A stretch of DNA of 64,000 nt, from positions 434,001 through 498,000 of the forward strand of contig NZ_CAADFC020000016.1 in assembly GCF_900696085.1 (NCBI RefSeq). Reading direction: 5' to 3'. The DNA is from Bradyrhizobium ivorense (GTDB lineage: Bacteria > Pseudomonadota > Alphaproteobacteria > Rhizobiales > Xanthobacteraceae). The notes beneath the pieces are model-generated. The model saw only the letters and a program-made list of their open reading frames with translations, was not told the DNA's origin and searched no databases. A program made the position numbers and the translations under genes. Shown piece after piece: positions 8,249-17,186 of this stretch. How positions within the stretch are numbered: the first letter of the stretch is position 1; the number at the start of each line of letters is the position of its first letter.

Positions 8249-9461
8249 GTTCGTGCTCCTTTACGATCGCAACCCGCACGGCCTTGTCCGCGATCATTCT
8301 TTCGATCTCGGCATCGGAATATCCGAGTTCGCAAAGCACCTCGCGGCTGTGCTCGCCGATCCGCGGCGCCGGTCCGCCGATCGCGGACTGATTCAGCGAA
8401 AACTGGGCTGCAGGCTTCGGCTGCCGAACGCGGCCGACGCCCGGTTGCTCGAACTCGGTGATGATGCCTCTGGCGACCACCTGTTCGTTCTCGATGATTT
8501 CCGACCGGCGCAGGATCGGCGCGCACGGCACATCGGCCGCGTCAAGTCGCGCGAGCCAGTCTGCCGTGGTGCGCTGGCCGATATATTCCTGCATCTTGTT
8601 GATCCGTGCGGTGGCATTCAACGAGCGCGCGGTCGGTGTCGCAAAGCGTTCGTCCCTGGCGAGCTCCGGGTCGCCCGAGGCCTTGCAGAACCCCTGCCAC
8701 TCCGAATCCGAGATCGTGCCGCAGGTCAGGAAGCCGTCGAGCGTCTTGAACACCAGATCTGGCCGGTCGTTGGGGTCGGCGGCGGTCTGCTCCTTGCCGA
8801 CGACCGTGTACTGCATCATCCCCTCGGGCCAAAGGTAGGAGATCATCACATCGAGCATCGCGACGTGGATGTGATCGCCAAGCCCGGATTTCTCCCGCGC
8901 ATACAGAGCAGCGGCCACGGCCTGCGCGGTCATTACCGCCGTCGTCTTGTCGCAGACGATTGTCCGGATCATCTGCGGCCGATTGGTCACCGGCTGCGAC
9001 TGAATGTCCGCGAAGCCGGACAGGCCCTGGACGATCGGATCATAGACCCGCTTCTTGACGTAAGGCCCGTGGTCTCCGACCCCGCTGATCGACACGTAGA
9101 TCAAGCGGGGGTGGCGCTTCCGCAGGTCGTCCACGCCGAGGCCGAGCCGCTCCATCGTTCCCGGGCGGAAATTTTGTACCAGAACATCCGCTTGGGCGAC
9201 CAGCCGCGCCAGGATGTCCCGCCCGGCGTCGGACTTGACGTCGACGGAGAGCGAGCGCTTGCCTCGATTGGAAGAGATGAACAGCGCGGAAAACTCGCCG
9301 GCCCGGTCAATGGTTGCCCGGCTGCGGCGGGTGATGTCGCCTCCGATCGGCTCGATCTTCAGGACATCGGCCCCCTGATCCGCGAGAAACATCGTTGCAA
9401 AAGGCCCGGATACGACTCCGGTCAGATCCAGCACACGGACGCCGTTCAGTGGTCCCGGCAT
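8241..9461 (-). CDS. CaiB/BaiF (class III) CoA-transferase
   Basis: At 406 residues this has the expected length for a class III CoA-transferase, which moves CoA between carboxylic acids through an aspartyl-CoA thioester. The N-terminus MPGPLNGVRVLDLTGVVSGP and segments GADVLKIEPIGGD, SSNRGKRSLSVDVKS, LVQNFRPGTMERLGLG and YVSISGVGDHGPY are diagnostic; the catalytic Asp lies in the AVAAALYAREKSGLGDHIHV region or near it and was not assigned with certainty. It follows the Liv-type transporter genes by 47 bp on the same strand, which suggests that the imported substrate is activated to a CoA ester. Confidence 0.93.
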   Translation of the reverse strand: MPGPLNGVRVLDLTGVVSGPFATMFLADQGADVLKIEPIGGDITRRSRATIDRAGEFSALFISSNRGKRSLSVDVKSDAGRDILARLVAQADVLVQNFRPGTMERLGLGVDDLRKRHPRLIYVSISGVGDHGPYVKKRVYDPIVQGLSGFADIQSQPVTNRPQMIRTIVCDKTTAVMTAQAVAAALYAREKSGLGDHIHVAMLDVMISYLWPEGMMQYTVVGKEQTAADPNDRPDLVFKTLDGFLTCGTISDSEWQGFCKASGDPELARDERFATPTARSLNATARINKMQEYIGQRTTADWLARLDAADVPCAPILRRSEIIENEQVVARGIITEFEQPGVGRVRQPKPAAQFSLNQSAIGGPAPRIGEHSREVLCELGYSDAEIERMIADKAVRVAIVKEHEHA

Positions 9462-9508
9462 TGAACTCTCCTTTTTTGGCTTCAGAACTCTGTAAGTGCC
9501 TCGAATTG

Positions 9509-10210
9509 TCAGATGCTCAGATACGTGCGGCGCATCGCCTCATCGGAATCCAGCGCAGACATCGTTCCGGCAAATTGGACGCATCCCTGGCTGAGCACAT
9601 AGGCCCGCTGCGCGAGCCGCAGCGCGAGCTGATAGTTCTGCTCGACCAGCAGAATGGGCGTGCCCTCGTCCCTGATCAGTTCAAGGACATCAGCCAGATG
9701 GTCGACGATCACCGGCGCCAGCCCTTCGCTCGGCTCATCCAGGATGAGAAGGTCGGGACCGCAAAGAAGTGCGCGTCCGATCGCCAGCATCTGTTGCTCG
9801 CCGCCAGACAACTGGCCGCCGAGACTGCTGCGGCGCTCCGCGAGCCGCGGAAAGAGGCCGTAGACATAGTCCGCGGTCTTTCTCGACCGGCGACCGCGCG
9901 ACGCTTTCACCGCAATGCCGAGGTGTTCATCAACGGTTACCGACGGAAAGATGCCGCGATCTTCCGGGACATAAGCGATGCCCGTCCGCGCAACCCGATA
10001 GGTCGGCAACCGCTCGATCCGGCGATCCCCAAACACCACCTTGCCCTTGCGCGACGGAACGAGGCCGACGATGGCCTTCAGGGTCGTGCTTTTGCCGGCC
10101 CCATTGCGGCCCAGAAGCGCCACACATTCCCGCGAGCCGACGGTGAGCGACACGCCCTGAACCACATGACTGTCGCCGTAATAGGCGTGGAGGTCTTCAA
10201 CCTCTAGCAT
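9509..10210 (-). CDS. livF: branched-chain amino acid-type ABC transporter ATP-binding protein (LivF)
   Basis: This 233-residue ATPase has Walker A GRNGAGKST (about residues 37-45), the signature LSGGEQQ, Walker B LLILDEPSEGLAP and the H-loop position replaced by EQNYQLA, as is normal in LivF. The ATG at 10210 lies inside the end of livG (14-bp overlap), which fits translational coupling. It would energise uptake together with LivG, LivM and LivH. Substrates of this class include branched-chain amino acids, amides and aromatic acids, so the symbol denotes family rather than proven substrate. Confidence 0.93.
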   Translation of the reverse strand: MLEVEDLHAYYGDSHVVQGVSLTVGSRECVALLGRNGAGKSTTLKAIVGLVPSRKGKVVFGDRRIERLPTYRVARTGIAYVPEDRGIFPSVTVDEHLGIAVKASRGRRSRKTADYVYGLFPRLAERRSSLGGQLSGGEQQMLAIGRALLCGPDLLILDEPSEGLAPVIVDHLADVLELIRDEGTPILLVEQNYQLALRLAQRAYVLSQGCVQFAGTMSALDSDEAMRRTYLSI

Positions 10211-10946
10211 GACGGCGCCCCAGGTAAGCCTCGATGACTGCCGGATCCTCCTGAATATCGCGACGCGTTCCTGTGGCCAGAACCTTGCCATAGCTGAGCA
10301 CGGTGATGATGTCGCAGGTCGCGAACACGACATCCATGTCGTGCTCGACCAGCAGAATCGTCAGATCCTTTGGCAGTCTGTTGATGAGATCGATCAGCCG
10401 GGCGCGTTCCTGGGGCGAAGTTCCGGCCGCGGGTTCGTCCATCAGGAGAATCTTCGGCTTCGCGCACAGCGCCAGCGCCACTTCCAGCTGCCGTTTCTGG
10501 CCGTATGACAGATGCGTAACCGGCACCTCGAGAATGTCGGTCAGGTGCATCCATTCCGCAGCCTGCCGGGCCTGCTCGAACAGATCGCCGAATTCCCGCT
10601 TCGAGCGCCAGAAGACGCGGCGGCACGGATGAAAAGCCTGGCAGGCGACCCTGAGATTCTCCACGACCGTCAGATCTTCCAGCAACAAGTTGCGCTGGAA
10701 CGAGCGCGCAATACCGGCGTGAGTCACCTCTTCCGGATGGGTTGCGACGGCCTGTCCGTCAATCAGCACTGCGCCACTGGTCGGCGTCAGCCAACCCGTG
10801 ATCAAGTTGAGGAAGGTGGTTTTTCCCGCGCCGTTCGGCCCGATCACCGCGCGCCGCTGCCCGGGCGGCACCGTCAGGTTGAGGTTCGAGATGACATCGA
10901 GCCCGCCAAACGCCTTGTGCAGACTTCTGACCTCGAGCGTGCTCAT
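10197..10946 (-). CDS. livG: branched-chain amino acid-type ABC transporter ATP-binding protein (LivG)
   Basis: This 249-residue ATPase has Walker A GPNGAGKTT, the Q-loop region GIARSFQRNLLLEDLTVVENL, the degenerate signature LSYGQKRQLE, Walker B ILLMDEPAAG and the switch His in LLVEHDMD. It overlaps livM by 4 bp at its start and livF at its end. It forms the ATPase pair of the transporter. Confidence 0.94.
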   Translation of the reverse strand: MSTLEVRSLHKAFGGLDVISNLNLTVPPGQRRAVIGPNGAGKTTFLNLITGWLTPTSGAVLIDGQAVATHPEEVTHAGIARSFQRNLLLEDLTVVENLRVACQAFHPCRRVFWRSKREFGDLFEQARQAAEWMHLTDILEVPVTHLSYGQKRQLEVALALCAKPKILLMDEPAAGTSPQERARLIDLINRLPKDLTILLVEHDMDVVFATCDIITVLSYGKVLATGTRRDIQEDPAVIEAYLGRRHARG

Positions 10947-11941
10947 GGCTTGCTCCGAAAGGCCGATTTGAATGCCTCAACCACGCCGTTGCGAAAAAAC
11001 GCGACCACCAGCATGAAGAAAATGCCGAAGAACAGCATGTACTCGGTGGTAAGGACACTGAGCCCCTGCTTCGCGAGGACGAAGACGGCCGCGCCGACCA
11101 GCGGACCAGCCACGGCCGTCGTGCTGCCGATGATGACCATCAGGACCCCCTCGCCGCTCAATTGCCAGCTCATCGAATCCGGATTGATGAAGTAGGTATA
11201 TTGAGACTGCAGGATGCCGGCGACGGCACAGGTGACAGCCGCAACGACGAACGCGCCGACCTTGTAGCTGCTCACCGCGTAACCCATGGCTGCCGCGCGT
11301 CTTTCGCTTTCGCGGATGGCGGCCAGCACACTGCCAAACGGCGACTCGGCGATCCGCCACACGGCTGCGACGGCGAGCATGGTGACCAGGAGGATGTAAT
11401 AGTAGAAGACCACCGGACTATCGGCGTTCAGGCCGAGCAAGCCGAGATCGGGCCGTGGGATGCCCGACATGCCGTCCGAACCGTTGGTCAACCGGAGCTT
11501 GATCGCGGCACCGTAGAACATCTGCGAAAACGCGAGCGTAATGAGCAGGAACTCGACACCGCGGGTCCGCGTGCAGACGGCGCCGATTGCGGCTGCCAGT
11601 GTCGCAACCAGGACCAACGTCGCAGGCACCGACAGCCACAGCGGCAGCCCCAACACCGTCGTCCCGATTCCTATGCCGTAGCCGCCGAGACCCAGGAACA
11701 TTCCCTGCCCCAGCGAGACGAGCCCGGTGGTGCCGACGAGCAGGTTTATTCCTGAAGCAAATATTGCTGCGATCATGATCTCGATCGCCAGCGTTGTGGC
11801 GTAGGAGGTCGACAGCCAGGGAAGCGCCAGCGCCCCCAGAACGGCGGACCCAACCAGCACAAACGTGGCACGGCGGACCTGAGCTGCGGGAGAAATATCG
11901 TCCCGCGCCGTCGTTCGAGCAATCGTGACCTCCTCGCTCAT
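10943..11941 (-). CDS. livM: branched-chain amino acid-type ABC transporter permease (LivM)
   Basis: The 332-residue protein is an inner-membrane permease with about nine hydrophobic segments, starting after a polar 24-residue N-terminus. LivM landmarks are LLVGTTGLVSLGQGMFLGLG, RTRGVEFLLITLAFSQM and RESERRAAAMGY, the cytoplasmic coupling loop that contacts the ATPases. The ATG at 11941 overlaps livH by 4 bp; the frame is open far upstream but that part lies within livH. Confidence 0.93.
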   Translation of the reverse strand: MSEEVTIARTTARDDISPAAQVRRATFVLVGSAVLGALALPWLSTSYATTLAIEIMIAAIFASGINLLVGTTGLVSLGQGMFLGLGGYGIGIGTTVLGLPLWLSVPATLVLVATLAAAIGAVCTRTRGVEFLLITLAFSQMFYGAAIKLRLTNGSDGMSGIPRPDLGLLGLNADSPVVFYYYILLVTMLAVAAVWRIAESPFGSVLAAIRESERRAAAMGYAVSSYKVGAFVVAAVTCAVAGILQSQYTYFINPDSMSWQLSGEGVLMVIIGSTTAVAGPLVGAAVFVLAKQGLSVLTTEYMLFFGIFFMLVVAFFRNGVVEAFKSAFRSKP

Positions 11942-12816
11942 GCGACGCGCTCTACGTTGCGGAACATGCCCTGCGGGCGGACGATCATGACGCCGATCAG
12001 AAGGGCATAGATCGCGAACATCTCGACCTCGGGCAGGTATGCCTGCGACATCGCATTCGTCATCCCGACAATCAGCGACGCATAGAAGGAGCCTCTGAGA
12101 TTGCCCAGTCCGCCAACCACCACCACGACAAACGTCTCGACGACGATGGTGATGCCCATTTGCGAATAGACGCTCGTGAGCGGCGCTGCGATGACGCCCG
12201 CCAGGCCAGCCAGCGCGGCGCCGAGGCCGAACACCGCCGCAAACAGCGCGTTGATGTTCACGCCCAGCGCCGTCACCATCGCGCGGTCGTCGACGCCAGC
12301 GCGCAGCGTCGCCCCGAGCAGCGTCCGGTCGAAGACGAAGGTCAAGCCGGCGGCGACCGAAAGACCGACGCCGATAATGAACAGCCGGTAGACCGGGTAG
12401 GATATGCCAAGCAGGCTGACGTGGCCCGCCAGCGCTGGCGGCGTCGGTACGGCCAGAAAAGCGGATCCGAACAACCATTCGACGGCTCCGGCCGTCGCGA
12501 ACAGCAGGCCGAACGTGAGTAGCGCGAGATCAAGATGGGTGGATCGGCCACGTTCGGCCAGCGGCTGCAGCAGCATCGACTGCAGCACGGCACCCAGCAC
12601 CAGCGGCAACAGCGGCCCCAGCAGCAACGCGAGCCAGAACGAGCCGGTGGCACTCGCAACGGCAACACCGCAATAGGCCCCCAGCGTGAAAAACGCGCCG
12701 TGCGCGAGATTCAGGATGTTCATCAAACCGAAAATCAAGGTGAGGCCTGCGGCAAGAAGGTACACCAGCATGCTGAGTTGTAGACCGTTCAGTACCTGCG
12801 TGAGGAAAACCTGCAT
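11938..12816 (-). CDS. livH: branched-chain amino acid-type ABC transporter permease (LivH)
   Basis: The 292-residue permease shows the LivH signature GLTLIFGLMNILNLAHGAFF near its N-terminus, the coupling loop LLGATLRAGVDDRAMVTALG, and VVVVVGGLGNLRGSF near the C-terminus. Eight or more membrane segments are evident. It is 26 bp downstream of the binding-protein gene and overlaps livM by 4 bp. Confidence 0.94.
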   Translation of the reverse strand: MQVFLTQVLNGLQLSMLVYLLAAGLTLIFGLMNILNLAHGAFFTLGAYCGVAVASATGSFWLALLLGPLLPLVLGAVLQSMLLQPLAERGRSTHLDLALLTFGLLFATAGAVEWLFGSAFLAVPTPPALAGHVSLLGISYPVYRLFIIGVGLSVAAGLTFVFDRTLLGATLRAGVDDRAMVTALGVNINALFAAVFGLGAALAGLAGVIAAPLTSVYSQMGITIVVETFVVVVVGGLGNLRGSFYASLIVGMTNAMSQAYLPEVEMFAIYALLIGVMIVRPQGMFRNVERVA

Positions 12817-12842
12817 CTGACTGCGCTTTCACTGAATCCGGT

Positions 12843-14039
12843 TCAGAAGGACTTCGTGCATCCCGGCAAATCCTCGGCGCCGGCAAACTCGTCCACATAG
12901 GTCGGCAGGAGATTGCCTGCCGGATCCTTCTTGATCTTCACCACGTAGACTTTCTCGAGCAGCGCGCTATTGCTCGCATTGAAACGGACCTTTCCCCGCG
13001 GCGAGTCGAAGACAAGACCTCGCATGGTCGCGATGAACTGCGATTTGTCCGCCGGGATCCTGCCGCCCAGCTTCTCCAGGGTGAGCATGATGGCTTTTCC
13101 GTTGTCGTAGCCGAGTTCGGCGTTGACTTCCGGATCCTGCCTGAACATCTCGCGGTATCTCGCGACGAACCTTTCGTTCGCCTCGGTCTTGGCGGTCGGC
13201 AGGTAGGTCGTGATGAATTCCGGCCCGACGATCAGATCGCCAAGAGCCGACCAGTTAAGCTGGTCGTATATCCAGTGGTCGCCCACCAGCGGGAGCTTCT
13301 CGCGCAAGCCGAAGTCGGCATGTTGCTTGACCAGTTGGACGGCTTCAGCACCGGCGTAGAATGAGTAGATGATTTGCGCGCCCGAATTGCTCGCCTGGGT
13401 CAGCGCGGCGCCCCAATCCTTGGTTTTCTGGAACGGCGTCCAGATTTCCTGAACGATCTTGCCGCCGGCCTCCTGGAAACCGCGCTTGAACGCATCCAGG
13501 AAAGAGTGTCCCGCGGAGTAGTCGGGTCCCATGATAACGGCGGTACGGATGCCGTGGGTCGCCCAGTATTTGCCCGAGTTGTACTGAAACCCGTTGGCGC
13601 TGAACGAGGTGCGGGCCACGTAAGGGCTACAGAATTTGGCTGTGATCTCGTCCGCGAAAGTGTTCACGAGAACCAACGGCGTTGCCGCCTTATCTGCCAA
13701 TCCCGAAACCGCGATGCCGACGCTCGAGCTGACCACACCCGCGACCAGGTCGACCTTCTCGAGCTGAACCAGGCGATTGAACTGCTGAACGCCCACGTTC
13801 GGTGTCAATTCGTCATCGGCCCGGACGACTTCGACGCGCCGACCTCCGACGCTGTTTCCGTATTCGGCGAGAGCGACCTGGAAGCCTCGATCGATCCCTT
13901 CGCTCGGAACCGCGTAGACCCCCTTGTACGGAAGCATGAGGCCAATCTTCAGAGGAGGCAGATCCTCGGCGAGCGCGACCTGCGACGCAGCGCCCGCGGC
14001 AAACAGCATTGCAGCCGCCAAAATGCCTGTACGCTTCAT
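12843..14039 (-). CDS. LivK-type periplasmic substrate-binding protein
   Basis: This 398-residue protein has a clear signal peptide (MKRTGILAAAMLFAAGAASQVALA) followed by a type I periplasmic binding fold: PPLKIGLMLPYKGVYA, EVVRADDELTPNVGVQQ, VDLVAGVVSSSVGIA and a conserved AVIMGPDYSAGHSFLDAFK segment. Two cysteines late in the protein may form a disulfide. It is the first transporter gene of the unit and sets substrate specificity; the sequence resembles the binding proteins used for aromatic or other organic acids as much as those for amino acids. Confidence 0.92.
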   Translation of the reverse strand: MKRTGILAAAMLFAAGAASQVALAEDLPPLKIGLMLPYKGVYAVPSEGIDRGFQVALAEYGNSVGGRRVEVVRADDELTPNVGVQQFNRLVQLEKVDLVAGVVSSSVGIAVSGLADKAATPLVLVNTFADEITAKFCSPYVARTSFSANGFQYNSGKYWATHGIRTAVIMGPDYSAGHSFLDAFKRGFQEAGGKIVQEIWTPFQKTKDWGAALTQASNSGAQIIYSFYAGAEAVQLVKQHADFGLREKLPLVGDHWIYDQLNWSALGDLIVGPEFITTYLPTAKTEANERFVARYREMFRQDPEVNAELGYDNGKAIMLTLEKLGGRIPADKSQFIATMRGLVFDSPRGKVRFNASNSALLEKVYVVKIKKDPAGNLLPTYVDEFAGAEDLPGCTKSF

Positions 14040-14182
14040 CCGCGTCCTCCCTCAGCTCATCTCCCGCGGCGCCCGCCTTCGCGGATGGGCTGCCACGCCC
14101 GAGCTCTACAAGGACACGTGATGCAATACTTCCGTCAGAGGGCCGGCATTTGCCAAAAAGCGCCGCAAAGCGACATGGTGCG

Positions 14183-15058
14183 TCAGGACAGACGGCTACG
14201 GCGAAACGCCGACGGGGTCATTCCGGTTGCGTGTCGGAAGCTGGTAGAAAAGTGCTGCGAATGGCTGAAACCGGATGCACAGGCAATGCTCGTAAGGTCT
14301 TCGTCCGAGCCGGTCAGCCGCTGTTTGGCGTCTTCTATGCGCAGATTGAGCACGTGACGGTGGGGCGTCGTCCCCGTGCTTTCCTGAAAAGCTCGCAGGA
14401 AGTGGCGCCTGCTCAGTCCGGCAACGCCACTCAAATCGTCCAGCGAAATGGGCTCCGCCAGGCGGGCCCTGATATACTCATCCAGTTGCGCCAGAACCCG
14501 CGCGCTGAGGCCGCCACGCGATACGATCTTTTCCGCGCCGGCGATCTCAGTGATGCGCGCCAAATGGGCCAAGGCTTGGGCACCCCATCCCTCCGCAAAG
14601 AGCTCAAACACATTGTCCGGCGCCAACGCCTCCCGGCGGAGCTCTTCCAGGCCCCTCGTCAACTGTTCGTGGGCAAAGCCCACCAGCGGACGATCGATGT
14701 TGGTCTTGAGGCGGTCATACACGAACGCCGGATCGAGAAACACGACGACGTAGTCAAGCGACGGGCCGACACTCCATTGACCTTGGATCTCCATACCCGC
14801 TGGAAACAGCGCGAGATTGGCTCTTCCGCTGAAACGATGGGCGGCATTGCAGCCGTCAATCATGCCTTGGAGATTTTCGGCACCACGTCGAAACCAGAAC
14901 AGCGTGACCTCGGGCTGCCGGAAGTGCCACTCCATCTTCGGCCGGGACACCCGACGCAGAACCTCGATCCGCATGGCATCGGTGTTGGTGATCTTCGACG
15001 AAACGAGATCGCCCCCGACCATCCGCACGAATGAATTGGGCGCATGAAGCGCGGTCAT
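14183..15058 (-). CDS. AraC-family transcriptional regulator
   Basis: The protein is 291 residues with a variable ligand-binding N-terminal half and a C-terminal double helix-turn-helix: LSLDDLSGVAGLSRRHFLRAFQ-type first motif near residue 205 and LTSIACASGFSHSQHFSTSFRHATGMTP as the second, which is the AraC signature. It lies 143 bp upstream of the binding-protein gene on the same strand and probably activates the downstream transport and CoA-transferase unit in response to the imported compound. Confidence 0.92.
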   Translation of the reverse strand: MTALHAPNSFVRMVGGDLVSSKITNTDAMRIEVLRRVSRPKMEWHFRQPEVTLFWFRRGAENLQGMIDGCNAAHRFSGRANLALFPAGMEIQGQWSVGPSLDYVVVFLDPAFVYDRLKTNIDRPLVGFAHEQLTRGLEELRREALAPDNVFELFAEGWGAQALAHLARITEIAGAEKIVSRGGLSARVLAQLDEYIRARLAEPISLDDLSGVAGLSRRHFLRAFQESTGTTPHRHVLNLRIEDAKQRLTGSDEDLTSIACASGFSHSQHFSTSFRHATGMTPSAFRRSRLS

Positions 15059-15320
15059 GCCTTCCTCCCTTTCGACACGTCCTTCTTTGGGATCGCTATA
15101 GCGACGTCAGTTCCAATATAGAATGCACAAAATCACTCACCAATCCAGTGATTTATCGGCAGCCACACCCGTCGCTCACCCATTTCAGCACCAAACGATC
15201 GGGTTTGGCGCGTGCGACAATGCTGCGATCCCGGAGTCTCGGGCCGAAGCCCTGCGGAGGCGAGAAAGAAGGCAACCGGCGAGAGAGCAGTGATAGCGAC
15301 GCGGGCATGCAATGCCCGCG

Positions 15321-15530
15321 GGCACCGAGGCGACTGCAGTCGCGAGACCGGTTAACAAGGCACCCGAGCGCGGGACAGCGATAGCGACGCCGGCATGCAA
15401 TGCCGGCGGGGCCCGCGAGCGAGTGCCTCCGGCGAGCGACACATGATGCTGCGCGAGGTATCGAAGCCGGATGGAGACGCCGCGCGGCTCGGTTCACGAG
15501 AGCCTGCTGCGGCGAAAGCCGCACGCGCGC
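15321..15530 (+). repeat. dispersed repeat, copy A
   Basis: A segment of about 210 bp is shared, with scattered differences, with 23395-23608 in the same orientation. Shared blocks include GCATGCAATGC, GAGCGAGTGCCTCCGGCGA and ACACATGATGCTGCGCGAG. It contains several small palindromes and no coding sign, and is preceded by a second GCATGCAATGCCCGC unit at 15306. Such elements occur in many copies in Bradyrhizobium-type genomes. Confidence 0.8.
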
Positions 15531-15555
15531 GGACAAAGTCCGAGAAGACGCGAAT

Positions 15556-15747
15556 TCAGGGAATTCGGATTTCTTCCCGAGCCTTGGTCTCCGCGTCATA
15601 GATTCTAACCTGGAGCCTCGGAAAACGCTTCTTGAGCTCTTCTCCGCCTGCCCTGGCACCGGCCTCCGTTGCAAATTCGACCTTCAGCCGACCATCCACT
15701 TCAAGCCCGTAACCCGTAGCTGGCGATTTAGGAGTGGCTGCAACCAT
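15556..15747 (-). CDS. small conserved-type hypothetical protein (63 residues)
   Basis: From the ATG at 15747 the product begins MVAATPKSPATGYGLEVDG and contains KVEFATEAGARAGGEELKKR and FPRLQVRIYDAETKARE. The pattern is a compact alpha/beta protein without membrane or signal segments. The frame extends upstream to 15831, but the first 28 residues look unlike the rest. No function can be assigned; composition and length support a real gene. Confidence 0.6.
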   Translation of the reverse strand: MVAATPKSPATGYGLEVDGRLKVEFATEAGARAGGEELKKRFPRLQVRIYDAETKAREEIRIP

Positions 15748-15875
15748 ATCGTCCCCGTCGTGCAGTGAAGGCAATCGAGAGCGATTTGGTAGCGTGAGTC
15801 GCCCAAACCAGGCTAGCGGCACTTCAGCCAATGACCAGATTGTCCGCCTTCATCGATGAGGGATGGGCGTTCGCA

Positions 15876-16124
15876 TCATCCGAGCACGCCGCCGCCGTCG
15901 GCGCTCCGCGTCGACCACACGAAATCCTGCTGCCCAAGCTGGCTGCGGCGCTTGGGCGTCAATCGCACCGGGCAGCACCAGAAAGCCCGAGCCGCCGTGC
16001 CTCTCTCATGCAGTGCCGCGCCGGCTCCAACGGCTTGCACCTTGCCGTCTCCGACTAGAACATAACCGTCCTCGGTCATCCGGTCCGGAAGAACAATCGT
16101 TCCTGTGAAAACGCAGTGGGCCAT
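15876..16124 (-). pseudogene. N-terminal relic of an amidohydrolase (dihydroorotase/allantoinase-like)
   Basis: The start VFTGTIVLPDRMTEDGYVLV is typical of the N-terminal beta-sandwich of cyclic amidohydrolases. The expected next block (LVLPGAIDAQ) appears in a second frame, and the following QQDFVWSTRSADGGGV is back in the first, so at least two small indels are present. The metal-binding HxH and everything beyond are missing. It is a truncated, inactive remnant, located just upstream of, and opposite to, the ABC transporter operon. Confidence 0.7.
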
Positions 16125-16348
16125 GTGTCTCTCTTCTTCATTGCTCTGTGTCTCGCCGCCCGCAACGTTAGTGGAAGGCTACCGGCGCGACCGATCCGGA
16201 TCGGCCAAAGCCACCGATAGGAAAAACCAGATGCAGTGAACGCCGCAGATCGCCGCCACCCGCGGCGACTTTCCTGCCGCGGCTCCGGGCACGCGCGACC
16301 AAAATCTCGGCATCGATCCTGGCTTGCCCATTCGGACGGCTTCAATTA

Positions 16349-16358
16349 TGTATAGACA
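16349..16358. promoter_or_regulatory. HutC-type GntR operator (TGTATAGACA), copy 1
   Basis: TGTATAGACA fits the GTnTAnAC operator described for the HutC subfamily of GntR regulators. It lies 23 bp before the start of the ABC transporter operon. The same 10-mer recurs at 20421 and, inverted, at 23149. The likely binder is the GntR/HutC protein at 19196-19939. Confidence 0.75.
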
Positions 16359-16380
16359 TGTTCGAATGAGGATCGTCGGC

Positions 16381-17172
16381 ATGCATGACCGGGCACTCGT
16401 CTTCGACGGGATCGGACAGGACTTTCCGTCACCGGGGCAGCGGAACAAGGTCCGCGTGCTCGACGGCATCAGTTTCGACGTAGACCACGGCAAATTTGTC
16501 GCCGTGATCGGTCCGAGCGGCTGCGGCAAGAGCACGCTGTTGCAGATGGCCGCCGGCCTCTTGATCCCGACCCGCGGTGCGGTGCATCACCGCGGTCGCA
16601 AGATCGGGTCGATCAACACTGAAGTCGGCTTCGTGCCGCAGCAGGCCCAGCTGTTTCCCTGGAAGACCCTTGCCGAGAACGTCGAACTGCCGCTGCTGCT
16701 CCGCGGCGTCGCAGCCGGCGAACGGCGCCAGCGCGTCGCCAGCGCCCTCAATTCGGTCGGGCTCAAGGGCTTCGAGCAACATTTCCCTAGCCAACTCTCG
16801 GGCGGCATGCAGAAGCGCGGCTCAATCGCGCGCACACTGGTCTATCGCCCGGATATCATTCTGATGGACGAGCCGTTCGGAGCACTCGACGCGCAGACGC
16901 GCATGGTGATGCAGAGCGATCTGCAGAGCCTCTCGATGGAGGCTGGTGCGACCGTGATTTTCGTGACCCACGACATCACCGAGGCCGTGTTGCTGGCCGA
17001 CCATGTCGTGGTGCTGAGCCAGCGGCCGTCGCGGCTGCTCGCCAATATCCCGATCGATCTGCCGCGGCCGCGCAACATGTTCGAGCCGTTCCGCAATCCA
17101 GGCTTCGAGGCCGCCTACGACGCGGTCTGGACCGAGTTCCGCTCGCAGATCGATACCGGACGGGTTCATTGA
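16381..17172 (+). CDS. ABC transporter ATP-binding protein (nitrate/sulfonate/taurine type)
   Basis: This 263-residue ATPase carries Walker A GPSGCGKST, the Q-loop FVPQQAQLFPWKTL, signature LSGGMQKR, Walker B IILMDEPFGALD and switch His in FVTHDITEA. The FPWKT block is typical of the SsuB/TauB/NrtD group. I chose the ATG at 16381 because GAGGA lies 8 bases upstream; an ATG at 16366 is possible. It is followed after 14 bp by the permease gene and then the binding protein, forming one operon behind a HutC-type operator. Confidence 0.93.
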   Translation: MHDRALVFDGIGQDFPSPGQRNKVRVLDGISFDVDHGKFVAVIGPSGCGKSTLLQMAAGLLIPTRGAVHHRGRKIGSINTEVGFVPQQAQLFPWKTLAENVELPLLLRGVAAGERRQRVASALNSVGLKGFEQHFPSQLSGGMQKRGSIARTLVYRPDIILMDEPFGALDAQTRMVMQSDLQSLSMEAGATVIFVTHDITEAVLLADHVVVLSQRPSRLLANIPIDLPRPRNMFEPFRNPGFEAAYDAVWTEFRSQIDTGRVH

Positions 17173-17186
17173 CGGAGGGCAAGCCG

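Noticed and set aside
8199..9464. 421-codon plus-strand frame over the CoA-transferase
   Set aside because: Antisense shadow of an unmistakable class III CoA-transferase.
10943..12478. 511-residue LivM reading through livH
   Set aside because: The first 179 codons are an out-of-frame reading of livH; the 4-bp overlap start at 11941 is the normal LivM start.
13374..14357. 327-codon plus-strand frame over the LivK-type gene
   Set aside because: Arg-rich shadow with no motif; the minus-strand binding protein has a signal peptide and family blocks.
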